Assembly: GCF_002924445.1 (NCBI RefSeq)
Contig: NZ_PIGG01000015.1
Coordinates: 124,001-188,000 of the forward strand
Source of the DNA: Minwuia thermotolerans
Lineage (GTDB): Bacteria > Pseudomonadota > Alphaproteobacteria > Minwuiales > Minwuiaceae
Direction: 5' to 3'
DNA length: 64,000 bases
Positions 46,684 to 58,200 of this stretch are shown one piece after another. The stretch's first letter is position 1; each line of letters starts with the position of its first letter. The position numbers and the translations under genes were made by a program. The notes beneath the pieces are model-generated. The model was not told where the DNA came from and did no database searches. It saw only the letters and a program-made list of their open reading frames with translations.

Positions 46684-46806
46684 GAGTCCTGAACGGGCCG
46701 CAGGCCCGATTCGGGACCCACGCCTGAGCAGATCCGGCCACGCCCTTTCCGGCGGAAAGTCTCAGGCGTGGGTCCCGGGCCCGGCTCCGCCGGTCCAGGC
46801 ACCCGT
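46684..46806 (+). repeat. dispersed intergenic repeat, family B copy 3
   Basis: Best-preserved B copy: CGAGTCCTGAACGGGCCG, then perfect 16-base inverted arms GGGACCCACGCCTGAG (46713-46728) and CTCAGGCGTGGGTCCC (46761-46776) around a 32-base loop. It takes up much of the 349-base gap 46558-46906 between cbs and the ABC exporter. The first part of that gap (46600-46670) is a G-rich stretch with no evident function, and the last 100 bases must carry the exporter's promoter. Confidence 0.85.
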
Positions 46807-46906
46807 AGATGCGCCGGGCCGGCCATAAATCAGGGGGAAGGAAAGCCGGTTCGATCTGGCGGGGAATCGCCCTATATAGCCCGGACCTTCGCAACGGGAG
46901 CCACGC

Positions 46907-48769
46907 GTGCTGGACCGCATTTTCAGTTGGGCGGAGCGGAGCCAGGAAGTCTTTCCCCCTGAGCTGCCGTCGAAACCGCCCGCCGGTTTTTTCGGCTTCG
47001 TCTGGCATTACGCCAGGCCGTTCCGGCGCATGATCGCGCTTACGGCGCTGACCGCGGCGCTGGTCGGCATCGTCGAGGTCTGGCTGTTCTCCTTCATCGG
47101 CGACCTGGTGGACTGGCTGGCCGCCGCCGACAGGGAGACCTTCATGGAGACCCACTGGCCGGAGCTGGCCGGCATGGGCTTCGTCATCCTGGTGGTCTAT
47201 CCGGCGGTGATGCTGCTGTCGGAGGTGATGTCGAACCAGGGTCTACTGGGCAATTTCGCCATGCGCACGCGCTGGCAGGCGCACCGCTACCTGCTGCGCC
47301 AGTCCGTCGGCTTCTTCCAGAACGACTTCGCCGGCCGCGTGGCGACGAAGATGATGCAGACCTCGCTCGGCGTCCGCGACTCCGTGCTGAAGACCTGCGA
47401 GATCCTGCTCTATGTCGGCATCTACTTCATCTCGGCGGTGGTGCTGTTCGCCATGAGCGACTGGCGCCTGGCCCTGCCGCTGGTCGCCTGGCTGGCGGGC
47501 TATGTCGCCATTCTCTACTTCCTGGTGCCGCGCATGGCGCAGCTCGCCGCCGATCAGGCCGAGGCGCGGTCGATGGTCACCGGCCGCGTCGTCGACAGCT
47601 ACACCAACATCCAGACGGTGAAGATGTTCGCCCATGCCGAGCAGGAGGACACTTACGCCCGCGAGGGGATGGAGACCTTCCTCGGCACCGTCTACCGCTC
47701 CATGCGGCTGGCGACGGTGCTGCTGTTCCTGATGACGATGCTGAACGCGGGGCTGTTCTTCGCCGTCGGCGGCCTCGCCATCTGGCTCTGGCAGGGCGGG
47801 ATCGTCACGCTGGGCGCGGTGGCCTTCACCACCGGCCTGGTGCTGCGCATCCACGGCATGGCCCACTGGATCCTGTGGGAGGTCTCCGGCCTGTTCGAGA
47901 ATATCGGCGTGGTCCAGGACGGCATCGGCACCATCGCCCGGGACCGGGAGGTGGTCGACCGCCCCGGCGCCGCGCCGCTGGTGGTGACCGAGGGCCGCGT
48001 CGCCTTCCGCGACATCCGCTTCAATTACGGCAAGGCCCGCGGCGAATCGGACCGCGTCATCGAGCATCTGAACCTGGAGGTCCGGCCCGGCGAGAAGATC
48101 GGCATCGTCGGCCGCTCCGGCGCCGGCAAGTCGACGCTGGTGAGCCTGCTGCTCCGCTTCTACGACCTCGAGGCGGGCCGGATCGAGATCGACGGCCAGG
48201 ATATCGCCGGCGTCACCCAGGAAAGCCTGCGCGGCGCCATCGGCATGGTGACCCAGGACACCTCCCTGCTGCACCGCTCGGTGGCCGAGAACATCCGCTA
48301 CGGCCGGCGCGACGCGACCATGGCGGAGATCGTGGCGGCGGCGAAGCGGGCCGAGGCGCACGACTTCATCCTGGAACTGGAAGACATGAACGGCCGGCGC
48401 GGCTATGACGCCCATGTCGGCGAGCGCGGCGTCAAGCTGTCGGGCGGCCAGCGCCAGCGCATCGCCATCGCGCGGGTGCTGCTGAAGGACGCGCCGATCC
48501 TGGTGCTCGACGAGGCCACCAGCGCGCTGGATTCGGAGGTCGAGGCGGCGATCCAGCAGAACCTCTACCGGCTGATGGAGGGCAAGACCGTCATCGCCAT
48601 CGCCCATCGTCTCTCGACCATCGCGGCCATGGACCGGCTCATCGTCATGGACGGCGGCCGCATCGTCGAGGAGGGCGGGCACGAGGATCTGATCGCCCGG
48701 GACGGCCTCTACGCCGACCTCTGGTCGCGCCAGTCCGGCGGCTTCCTGCTCGGCGAAGCGGCGGAGTAG
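46907..48769 (+). CDS. ABC exporter, fused membrane and ATPase domains
   Basis: 620 residues: six membrane helices (about 40-335) followed by an ATPase with Walker A GRSGAGKST (near 404), Q-loop MVTQDTSLLH, signature LSGGQRQRIAIARVLL, Walker B ILVLDEATSALD and switch His in IAHRLSTIA. Homodimeric type I exporter of the MsbA/multidrug class; substrate unknown. GTG start with GGGAG upstream; the frame has no better start. Monocistronic between cbs and a convergent ligase gene. Confidence 0.88.
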   Translation: MLDRIFSWAERSQEVFPPELPSKPPAGFFGFVWHYARPFRRMIALTALTAALVGIVEVWLFSFIGDLVDWLAAADRETFMETHWPELAGMGFVILVVYPAVMLLSEVMSNQGLLGNFAMRTRWQAHRYLLRQSVGFFQNDFAGRVATKMMQTSLGVRDSVLKTCEILLYVGIYFISAVVLFAMSDWRLALPLVAWLAGYVAILYFLVPRMAQLAADQAEARSMVTGRVVDSYTNIQTVKMFAHAEQEDTYAREGMETFLGTVYRSMRLATVLLFLMTMLNAGLFFAVGGLAIWLWQGGIVTLGAVAFTTGLVLRIHGMAHWILWEVSGLFENIGVVQDGIGTIARDREVVDRPGAAPLVVTEGRVAFRDIRFNYGKARGESDRVIEHLNLEVRPGEKIGIVGRSGAGKSTLVSLLLRFYDLEAGRIEIDGQDIAGVTQESLRGAIGMVTQDTSLLHRSVAENIRYGRRDATMAEIVAAAKRAEAHDFILELEDMNGRRGYDAHVGERGVKLSGGQRQRIAIARVLLKDAPILVLDEATSALDSEVEAAIQQNLYRLMEGKTVIAIAHRLSTIAAMDRLIVMDGGRIVEEGGHEDLIARDGLYADLWSRQSGGFLLGEAAE

Positions 48770-48798
48770 GCGCACCGAAACCGGCCGGCGCTCCCCTC

Positions 48799-48832
48799 TG
48801 TCATGCCCGCCGCCGGCAGACGCGCGGGCATC
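48799..48832 (+). repeat. half copy of dispersed repeat family A (copy 5)
   Basis: TGTCATGCCCGCC...GCGCGGGCATCGG forms only the ATGCCCGC/GCGGGCAT hairpin of family A. It sits between the converging ends of the ABC exporter and acetoacetate-CoA ligase genes and may act as a bidirectional 3' end structure. Confidence 0.6.
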
Positions 48833-48843
48833 GGCCCGGAGCG

Positions 48844-50796
<1,953 letters not shown>

Positions 50797-50905
50797 CGCA
50801 TCGCCTCCCGACGGCGGAGTCTATGGCTTGTGCGTGGCGTGGCAAGAGCGGGACAGGGATGTGCGGATCGGCCTTGCGGCCACCGCGCGCCGTCGGCGGC
50901 GCTGC

Positions 50906-51775
50906 CTATCCGAGTTTCAGGCCGATCAGCAGCGTCTCGGTGTAGAGGTGATCGACGCGCCAGTCGGGCAGCGCCGGATCGGCGCGGCGGACCATGCGGC
51001 GGTAGCGCAGCGGCTCGCGCGCGCCGCCCGTCGCATGGCCGGCGAAGAAGCGCTCGTCGGCCAGCAGCCGCGCCCGGGGCTCGCCGCCCAGGATGCGCGG
51101 GGCGGCGGCGTCGATCATCGCCGCCAGCCTGGCCGGATCGCCGGTGTAGATCAGGTCGTGGCAGAAGCCGTGATCGCCCCGGTCCTGGCGCAGGAAAAAG
51201 GTCAGCACCTCGCCGGCGTCGCCGGAGAGCAGGACGGGAAAGGCCTTCATGTCGCGGTGGTCGAGAAGGTAGCGCTGCTCCTCCGCGGAGACCCGCGGGC
51301 CGATGCGGTCGATCCCCTCGGTCACCTCCACATCGCCGGCCCGGCCGTCCGGCGTCCAGACCCGGCGGTGGGTGTCGAGATCACGGAAGCCGCAGGATTC
51401 GAGGATGCCGTGCACCCGCTTCGAGGGGTCGAAGACGGTGTACGTGACATCGGGCCGTTCCTCGTAGGTCCGCATCATCTTCAGGCCCAGGTCGTGGCCG
51501 CGCCAGTCGCGGTGGACGTAGAGCGAGGTGAAACTGCCGAACAGCCGCGGGGCGCCCTCGATGAAGCGCGTCGAGTAGACATTGCCGTGGAAGCCGACGA
51601 TCTCGCCGTTGGCCTCGGCGACCATGCCGACATGGGGCTTCTCGCCGGCCCAGCCATAGTCCATCAGCCGGCGGAAGACCGCCGGCGGGACCTTCCGGTT
51701 CATGTGCAGATGCAGCAGTTCGGCAACCTGGTCGATGTCGGCGTCCGTGCCGGGGCGGAAAAGGGGTTCGCTCAC
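50906..51775 (-). CDS. GNAT-family N-acetyltransferase
   Basis: 289 residues. The acetyl-CoA-binding motif is visible as SLYVHRDWRGHDLGLKMM (about 86-103); the C-terminal 130 residues are an extension without recognisable motif. The GTG at 51775 overlaps the stop codon of the preceding deacetylase-like gene (GTGA). The frame continues upstream only as antisense-looking sequence within that gene. Substrate unknown; the coupling to a polysaccharide-deacetylase fold suggests both act on one amino-sugar compound. Confidence 0.8.
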   Translation of the reverse strand: MSEPLFRPGTDADIDQVAELLHLHMNRKVPPAVFRRLMDYGWAGEKPHVGMVAEANGEIVGFHGNVYSTRFIEGAPRLFGSFTSLYVHRDWRGHDLGLKMMRTYEERPDVTYTVFDPSKRVHGILESCGFRDLDTHRRVWTPDGRAGDVEVTEGIDRIGPRVSAEEQRYLLDHRDMKAFPVLLSGDAGEVLTFFLRQDRGDHGFCHDLIYTGDPARLAAMIDAAAPRILGGEPRARLLADERFFAGHATGGAREPLRYRRMVRRADPALPDWRVDHLYTETLLIGLKLG

Positions 51776-52530
51776 TGAAAGAAGCTCCGGTCGTCCAGCC
51801 AGCGCGCTGCCGGATGGGCCGCGACCAGGCCGAGCACGGCGTCGATCGCCTCCCAGGCCGGCTCGTCGTTGATCCAGACATGGGTCAGCAGGCCCGTCGG
51901 CTCGTCCTCGACCTCGCCCCGGCGGCGCTGCGCCAGGTGATCGGCCAGCCGGTTCGCGGTCTTCTCCGCGCCGATGAAGCTGCGGCCCCGCTTCCAGGAG
52001 ATGATGTCGACATGACCGTTGACCTGCCGCAGGCCGGGCGCCGGGGTGGCGCAGGGACGCGGCGCGAAGGTCGACAGCACCTCGAAACCCAGCGCCGGCA
52101 GGTCGGCACAGAGCTCCGGCGCGATGCGGTTCCAGGGCGGGCCCAGCATGGGCCGGTCGCGTGCGCCGAACAGCTCGGCCATCCGCGCCCGTCCGCGGCG
52201 CAGTTCGTCCAGGATCGCCGCCTTCGGGCGGTGCAGGCCCAGCTCCCACTTGCCCTTTACCGCCGCCGGCGAATGATCCTCATGCGCCCAGCCATGCTGG
52301 AACGGGACGGCTGTCGGGCAGTCGACGATGGCGGGCCCGAGGGCGTCGACGGCGCGGGCCGGCACGGCGGCGATGAAGCAGCCCGCGCCGTGACGCGCCG
52401 AAAGCTCCAGCATGCGCAGCACGGGCGCGTCCGGCGCCTCGGCGTCATCGTCGCGCCACCACAGCGTCGCCTCGCGGCCCGCTTCGTGCCAGCGGTCCAG
52501 TTCCGCCCTCAGCGCATCGAGTTCTTTCAT
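51772..52530 (-). CDS. polysaccharide-deacetylase-like (NodB-fold) protein
   Basis: 252 residues, no signal peptide. The Asp pair in LWWRDDDAEAPD (near residue 26) and the His-rich HGWAHEDHSP (near 80) correspond to NodB motifs 1 and 2 that bind the metal; PPWNRIAPEL (near 130) resembles motif 3. A cytosolic member could deacetylate a sugar nucleotide or small amino sugar. Coupled to the GNAT gene by a four-base overlap, and divergent from the thioesterase gene. Confidence 0.75.
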   Translation of the reverse strand: MKELDALRAELDRWHEAGREATLWWRDDDAEAPDAPVLRMLELSARHGAGCFIAAVPARAVDALGPAIVDCPTAVPFQHGWAHEDHSPAAVKGKWELGLHRPKAAILDELRRGRARMAELFGARDRPMLGPPWNRIAPELCADLPALGFEVLSTFAPRPCATPAPGLRQVNGHVDIISWKRGRSFIGAEKTANRLADHLAQRRRGEVEDEPTGLLTHVWINDEPAWEAIDAVLGLVAAHPAARWLDDRSFFQ

Positions 52531-52561
52531 CCGTTCCCGCCTTCGGTCTATCTATCCGTCC

Positions 52562-52987
52562 ATGCAGAACACGCCCGATCTCACCGACGCCACGATCTAC
52601 AACGAGTGGAGCGAGGACACCATCCGCTTCGGCGACATGGACGCGACCGGCCACGTCAACAACGTCGCCTTCGCACGCTATGTCGAATCGGGGCGCGTGC
52701 CCTTCATGCGCTCCGACCTCATCCCCGCCTATGACAACACGCAGCGTTTCGTCGTCGGGCACCTGTCCATCCATTTCCGCGCCCAGGCCTGGTGGCCCGG
52801 CACGGTCCGCATCGGCACCGTGGTGGCGAAGCTGGGCCGCACCTCGCTGACGCTCGGCCACGGGCTGTTCGTGGAGGACCGCTGCATCGCCACGGCGGAG
52901 ACGGTGATGGTCTACATCGTCGAAGGCAAGGCGAGTCCGCTGCCCGAGACGGTCCGCGCCGGTCTGGAGAAGCTGCTGGCCGCGTGA
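52562..52987 (+). CDS. acyl-CoA thioesterase, hot-dog fold (4-hydroxybenzoyl-CoA thioesterase type)
   Basis: 141 residues beginning MQNTPDLTD at the ATG at 52562. The hot-dog helix signature is FGDMDATGHVNNVAFARYVESGR, with the Asp of DMD as probable catalytic residue. Family members hydrolyse acyl-CoAs, often aromatic or medium-chain. The frame is open 50 codons further upstream, but that part is antisense to the deacetylase-like gene. Confidence 0.87.
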   Translation: MQNTPDLTDATIYNEWSEDTIRFGDMDATGHVNNVAFARYVESGRVPFMRSDLIPAYDNTQRFVVGHLSIHFRAQAWWPGTVRIGTVVAKLGRTSLTLGHGLFVEDRCIATAETVMVYIVEGKASPLPETVRAGLEKLLAA

Positions 52988-53044
52988 GGCCTGGCGTGGG
53001 TCCGAATCGTCCCGCAAACTTTTTGCACCGTCGCCCGCTCAGCG

Positions 53045-53132
53045 TGTCACCCCCGCCTCTGTGCGGGGGTCCGGAGCGGCTTCGCCGCAGGTCGACGATC
53101 TGACCGGATGCCCGCACGGGGGCGGGCATGAC
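53045..53132 (+). repeat. dispersed intergenic repeat, family A copy 4
   Basis: TGTCACCCCCGCCTCTGTGCGG...GGAGCGGCTTCGCCGC...CCGGATGCCCGCACGGGGGCGGGCATGAC, the clearest full-length A copy. It lies in the 206-base gap between the converging ends of the thioesterase gene and an exported-protein gene. Confidence 0.85.
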
Positions 53133-53193
53133 ACCGGAGTGGCAGTGGTTCGATCTCGCGGAACGATTGGGCCCGGGCCGGCCCCGGTCGTCC

Positions 53194-53973
53194 CTACTCG
53201 CCGACGCGGACCACGGTGTTGCGGATGCGGTGGTCGGCGTGGCGCAGGGTCGCCTGGCGTGCGGCCGGCCAGGCGCTCTCCGGCTTCAGCCAGTCGTCGC
53301 GGCCGACGGCGCGGCCGTCGCGGGCCGCATCCATTGCCGCCAGGCCGCTGGAGCAGATCCACCAGGGCGAGGCCCTGGAGGCGAAGAGGGCGTCGCTGTC
53401 CCGCGCGGTCTCGAGCGCCTCGACATAGAGCGCGCCATGCTTGATCGCCGTGATCCGCGCCTCCTCGGTGACCGGGTGAAGCTCGATCAGTGTGGCGGCG
53501 ATGTTGGGCCGGACGCTCTCGTCGGCGCAGCGCAGGGCGTCATAGACCGTGCGCAGTTCGCCGAGCGCGAACCAGTAGAGCCCTTCGCGCGGCGCCTCCG
53601 CCGCCACCAGACGGCGGGAGATCTCCATCAGATAGGGTGCAGGCAACGTATCCGCGCTGGATTCGAGCGCGCGCACCAGAGCGGCCTCGTCCAGGTCGGC
53701 GGCGCGGCTGAGGCGGTGAACCCGGTCCAGCGTGGTGCGCCAGGTGCCGATGCCGCGCACGTCGCGGACGGGGACGCCAACCACCTCGCGGACCGCGATG
53801 CGCGGCCGGCGGACGATTTCCAGGTCGGTTTCCGGCGCCGCGATGGCTTCCTCGACCGTCATGTCGGCGAAGGAGAAACGGGGCCTGTCCGCCGCCGCCT
53901 CCTGCGCCCAGGCGCCGGCGGCCGGTCCGATCAGCGCCAGTCCCGCGGCCAGGGCCGCCTTCCAGCTCCGCAT
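53194..53973 (-). CDS. exported protein of unknown function, paralogue 2 of a tandem pair
   Basis: 259 residues. The ATG at 53973 has AAGGAG six bases upstream, so I prefer it over the ATG five codons earlier. Signal peptide about 1-23 (WKAALAAGLALIGPAAGAWA-QE). The mature protein shares with its neighbour DVRGIGTWRTTLDRVHRLSRA, PAPYLMEISRRLV, GLYWFALGELRTVYDALRCAD, ATLIELHPV and ASPWWICSSG. I know no family for these motifs. Probably periplasmic, and co-transcribed with the lipoprotein paralogue 22 bases upstream. Confidence 0.8.
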   Translation of the reverse strand: MRSWKAALAAGLALIGPAAGAWAQEAAADRPRFSFADMTVEEAIAAPETDLEIVRRPRIAVREVVGVPVRDVRGIGTWRTTLDRVHRLSRAADLDEAALVRALESSADTLPAPYLMEISRRLVAAEAPREGLYWFALGELRTVYDALRCADESVRPNIAATLIELHPVTEEARITAIKHGALYVEALETARDSDALFASRASPWWICSSGLAAMDAARDGRAVGRDDWLKPESAWPAARQATLRHADHRIRNTVVRVGE

Positions 53974-53995
53974 CTTCTTCTCCTTCATTGCCCGC

Positions 53996-54781
53996 CTACT
54001 GCGCCGCGGCCCGCAGGGCGCGGGCGATCTCGGCGTCGAGATGGTCCCGGGCCGCCTTGCGCGCCGCCGGCCAGTCGGCGCGCGGCAGCAGCCAGTCGCC
54101 CTTCGCCAGGGTCTCGCCCCGCCGGGCGGCGTTCAGGGTGCGCTGACCGCTGGAGCAGATCCACCAGGGCGATGCCGTCGTGTCTGTGATCGGGCCCTGG
54201 TCGCGGACCTGTTGCAGGATCCGGGCATAGAGCCGTTCGTTGTCGAAGGTCTCGACCCGGGCCTTCTCGCTCACGGGTTTGAGGTCGATCAGCGTCGCCT
54301 GGATATTGGCCCGCACCGAGGGGTCGGCGCAGCGCGCGCCGGCATAGACCGTTCGCGCCTGGCCCAGCGCGTACCAGTAGAGACCCCGTTGCGGGTCGGC
54401 CTCGACGATGCGGCGCGCCAGCTCGAACAGATAAGGCGCGGGCAGTTCGGCAGCGCGGGCCTCGATGGCGCGCGCGACCTCGGCGTCGTCCAGCCTCTCC
54501 GCGCGGCTCAGGCGGTGGACGTGGTCCAGCGTGGTGCGCCAGGTTCCCGGTCCGCGCACGTCGACGACGCGCACGCCGACGCGTTCGCGCGCCATCAGCA
54601 CCGGCTGCTTCGCGGCGTCGATCCCGCGGTCCGGCGCGGCGAGAATCTCGTCGATGCTGCGACCGGCGAGCGGCGCATTCCAGTCGACGGGCTCCAGCGG
54701 CGTTTCCGGCTGGCCGGCGCAGGCCTGAAGGATCAGAAGGGCGAGGCCCGCAAGGGCCGGACGGACGGAGAAACCGGTCAA
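53996..54781 (-). CDS. lipoprotein of unknown function, paralogue 1 of a tandem pair
   Basis: 261 residues from a TTG start with GGAG seven bases upstream. N-terminus ends in lipobox LQAC (Cys near 23), so it is a predicted lipoprotein, unlike its soluble paralogue. Shared motifs are DVRGPGTWRTTLDHVHRLSRA, PAPYLFELARRIV, GLYWYALGQARTVYAGARCAD, NIQATLIDLKPVSEKAR and ASPWWICSSG with a conserved Cys. The frame is open beyond the start into the trxA gap, but that reads non-coding. No known domain recognised. Confidence 0.78.
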   Translation of the reverse strand: MTGFSVRPALAGLALLILQACAGQPETPLEPVDWNAPLAGRSIDEILAAPDRGIDAAKQPVLMARERVGVRVVDVRGPGTWRTTLDHVHRLSRAERLDDAEVARAIEARAAELPAPYLFELARRIVEADPQRGLYWYALGQARTVYAGARCADPSVRANIQATLIDLKPVSEKARVETFDNERLYARILQQVRDQGPITDTTASPWWICSSGQRTLNAARRGETLAKGDWLLPRADWPAARKAARDHLDAEIARALRAAAQ

Positions 54782-54788
54782 CGCTCTA

Positions 54789-54792
54789 CTCC
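54789..54792 (-). promoter_or_regulatory. ribosome binding site GGAG deciding a TTG start
   Basis: On the minus strand GGAG is followed by TAGAGCG and the TTG at 54781-54779, from which a lipoprotein signal peptide reads at once. No ATG or GTG in frame gives as good a signal peptide. Confidence 0.5.
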
Positions 54793-54844
54793 ACTGCTGC
54801 GCACGCCGCTGCCAAGCCTTGGCATGGCCCGCCGGCGCGGCGCA

Positions 54845-54881
54845 AACGGAAAACGGGCCCGCGCGTTTCCGCCCGGGCCCG
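54845..54881 (-). terminator. probable intrinsic terminator after trxA
   Basis: On the minus strand CGGGCCCG is repeated in inverted fashion around a 12-base spacer (54881-54874 and 54861-54854), followed by TTTTCCGTTT. It lies 29-65 bases past the trxA stop and would end the tsaE-addA-trxA operon before the lipoprotein gene. Confidence 0.5.
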
Positions 54882-54909
54882 CCCGATACGACCGCGAAGG
54901 CCATAAGGA

Positions 54910-55227
54910 TCAGATGTTGGACTCGATCCATGACTGGATCTGGGATTTCGGCACGGCGCCGACCTTGGTGGCCACGACCTCGCCGCCCTTGAACAGCATC
55001 AGCGTCGGGATGCCGCGCACGCCGTACTTGGTCGGCGTCGACGGGTTCTCGTCGATGTTGATCTTGGCGATCTTCAGGTCCTTCATCTCGCCGGCGATCT
55101 CGTCCAGCGCCGGGGCGATCTGCCGGCAGGGGCCGCACCATTCGGCCCAGTAGTCCACCACCACGGGGACGTCGGAGCCGAGCACGTCGGACTGGAAGCT
55201 GTCGTCGGTTACCTTGACCGTGGTCAT
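54910..55227 (-). CDS. trxA: thioredoxin
   Basis: Cytosolic disulfide reductant. 105 residues with the WCGPC active site (30-34), the buried Asp before it (VVDYWAEW), and the cis-Pro in [12 protein letters not shown] standard TrxA. It lies 65 bases downstream of addA, the usual alphaproteobacterial neighbour. Confidence 0.95.
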   Translation of the reverse strand: MTTVKVTDDSFQSDVLGSDVPVVVDYWAEWCGPCRQIAPALDEIAGEMKDLKIAKINIDENPSTPTKYGVRGIPTLMLFKGGEVVATKVGAVPKSQIQSWIESNI

Positions 55228-55292
55228 CAGAATTCTCTCCGTTACGGGGGCGCCAAATGGGTCTCGGAATTCGCTCCGGCGCGATGCCGAAT

Positions 55293-58200
55293 CTAGGTAG
55301 CCGCCTGCGACAGGTCAAGCGAGGCCAGCGCATGGTCGAGCCGCGCCGCCGGCAGCGCCATCAGCCGCGCCTCCACGGTCCAGACCAGGGCGCAGCGCAC
55401 CTCCCGGTCCGGGTGGATCCGGCGCATGACGGCGCGGTAGAGCGCCATCTGCCTGAGATAGGCCAGGGGCACGCCGGCTACCTCCTGCGGCGGCGGGCGG
55501 TTGGTCTTGTAGTCCACGATCAGCACCGAATCGTCGGTCACGGCGAGGCGGTCGACCTGGCCGGAGACGACGTGACCGCCGACCACGCCGGCGATGGCCG
55601 CCTCGGCGCGGCTGCCCGGCGCGAAGGCGGCCGCCATCTCCGGCGCAGCAATGACGCCCAGCGCTTCGGTCAGCAGGGCCGTGCGTTCGGCCTCTTCGAG
55701 GTCCGCGGCCCGCCGCGCCAGGATGGACGCGCCCGCATCTTCCCGCCGTTCGGGCGGCAGTTCGGGCAGCACCTGCAGCAGGTGATGGACCAGCACGCCG
55801 CGGCGGCGGCCGGCCCCGCCGGTGCGCTGCAGCGGGCTCAGCGCCGCCGGTTCGGCGTCCGGTTCCTCGCCGGGCTGCCGTGAAGGCGCCAGCGGCCGGG
55901 GCGGGGCGGGCTCGGCCGGCGCCGGCGCCGTCGCCCAGGCCGGCAGTATTTCGGCCTCGCCGGCGCCAGCGTCGTCTCCGGTCAGCGGCAGCGCGCCACT
56001 GCCATGACGCAGCACGCCGTCACCGCCGGCTTCGCCGATTTCCGCCAGCGCGCCCTCGACCGCGCGGTACCAGCTTGCATCGTCGGGAAGGGCGCGTTCC
56101 GAATTGTAGAAGCCGCAGACGTAGAGCCGCTCCTCGGCCCGTGTCATGGCGACATAGAGCAGGCGGTTGTATTCGGCCAGGCCGCGCTCCTGCTCCCGCT
56201 TGGCCTGCTGGGCCACGCGGTCGGGCAGTTCGGCGGCGCGGCCGCGCATGACGGGAATGTCCTCGTCCCCGCCCGGCCCGGGCAGGGCGATCAGCGGTGA
56301 CTTGCCCGCGCGCGGCGCGCGCGTCGTGTCCGGCAGGATCACCACCGGCGCCTCCAGCCCCTTGGCCCCGTGGACGGTCATGATGCGGACCGCGCCGCCG
56401 CCGCGCTCCATGTCGCGCCGGATCTCCGCCGACTGGCCGGCGCGGAGGCGGTGCAGGAAGCCCTGCAGCGAAGGCGGATGACGGCGCTCGTCGTCCAGGG
56501 CGGCGTTGAGAAACTCGTCCAGCGGATCGAGCTGGTCCGTGCCCAGCCGCGCCAGCAGCCGCCGCCGCGCCCCGCCCGCGCCCAGCAGCTCGGCGAAGAA
56601 GGCGAAGGGCGTCGACTGGTCGGCCCGGCCCAGCAGATCGCTGAGCTCGGCCGCAGCTTCGGCCCATTTCGGCCGCTCGTCCGCCCGCCGGCGCATAACG
56701 TGCCAGAGCCGCTCATGCTTCTCCCGGCCATGGGCGAGTTCGAACAGGTCGCTGTCGTCGAAGCCGTAGAGCGGCGATTTCAGCACCGTGGCGAGCGTGA
56801 GGTCGTCCTCCGGCAGCAGCAGGAAGTCGCCCAGCGCCATCAGGTCCATCACTGCGATCTGTTCGGTCAGCACCATCCGGTCGGCCCCGGCGACGGGCAC
56901 GCGCAGGCGCTTCAGCTCGCGGGCGATTTCCGCCACCGTGGCGTCGCGGCGGCGCACCAGGATCAGCACGTCGCCGGGCGTGATCGCGCGCAGCGGCCGG
57001 TCCGTGTCGCCGGCCTGGCCGATCGTCTCCCGGTCGCGGATCATGGCCGCGATGCGCTCGGCGACGCGGACGGCCAGCCGCCGCCTGGGGCTGTCGGGGC
57101 GCTCGGTATCCATCGGCGCGTCCCAGCGGTTCTGTTCCTCGCTCTCGCCGGGCGCCTCCAGCGGCCAGAGCTCCACCAGCCCCTGCGCGCCCGCGCGCCG
57201 GGCGATATGGGCGCTGGCCGCGCCGCCTGCGGTCAGCCCTGCGCCCGCCGGGCCGGCGAAGGTGCGGTCGACGACCGTCAGGATCTCGGGCGCGGAGCGG
57301 AAGGAAACGTCGAGGGTCACGTCCTCGAAACTTTCCCGCGCGTCCAGCGCGCGCTCGCGGAAATGGCCGCGCATGCGGTCGAAGCCTTCCGGGTCGGCGC
57401 CCTGGAAGCTGTAGATCGACTGCTTCTCGTCGCCCACCGCGAAGACCGTGCGGACGACGTCCGTCCGCGCGCCCTCGCCGGCGAAGAATTCCGCGCTCAA
57501 CAGGTCCGCGATGCGCCACTGGTCGGGGCTGGTGTCCTGGGCTTCGTCGATCAGGATGTGATCGAGCCCCTCGTCCAGCTTGAAGTGCACCCAGGCGGCC
57601 TGGGAGCGCAGCAGGCCCAGCGTGTGGCGGATCAGGTCGTCATAGTCCACCAGCGCCAGGCGCTGCTTCTCCGCGGCGTAGTCCGCCAGCAGGGCGCCGG
57701 CGAGACGCAGCAGGTCGGCGGTGCGGTCGGCGCAGGCGGCCGCCGCGCAGCGGTCAGACAGCTCCATGATCCGCGCCAGTTCGGTCTCCATCACCGCCAG
57801 CGCGCCGGGATCGGCCCTGGTCACGGCGGCCGGGATCAGGGTCTTCCGCGGCTCCCCCTTCTGGGTCAGGAAGACGCCGCGATAGTCCGTCAGCAGGGCC
57901 TGCCGCGCGTCGTCGTCAGAAGCGAGCCAGGCTTCGATCAGATCGGCGTTCGCCGCCGCCTTCCTGCCGCCGTCACGGCGCAGGCCGGCCAGCACCCGGC
58001 GCAGACCGAGCTCGTCCCAGGCCCCGAAGGCGCAGCCTGCGGCGGTCACCGCCGCCTCGTCCTCGTCGGGGCGCAGGCCGAAGCGCGACCGGATCTCGTG
58101 GACGACGCCGTCGACCCCGCCATGACGGGCGATCGCCGCCTCGATGGGCCGCCGGGCGTTCAGCGCTTCCCGCAGCAGGTCGTCAAAGGCGCCGTCGGCC

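Noticed and set aside
53005-53030. Possible intrinsic terminator with CTTTTTG after the thioesterase gene
   Set aside because: The T-run at about 53016-53021 has no stable hairpin directly before it; the family A repeat just downstream is a likelier 3' structure.
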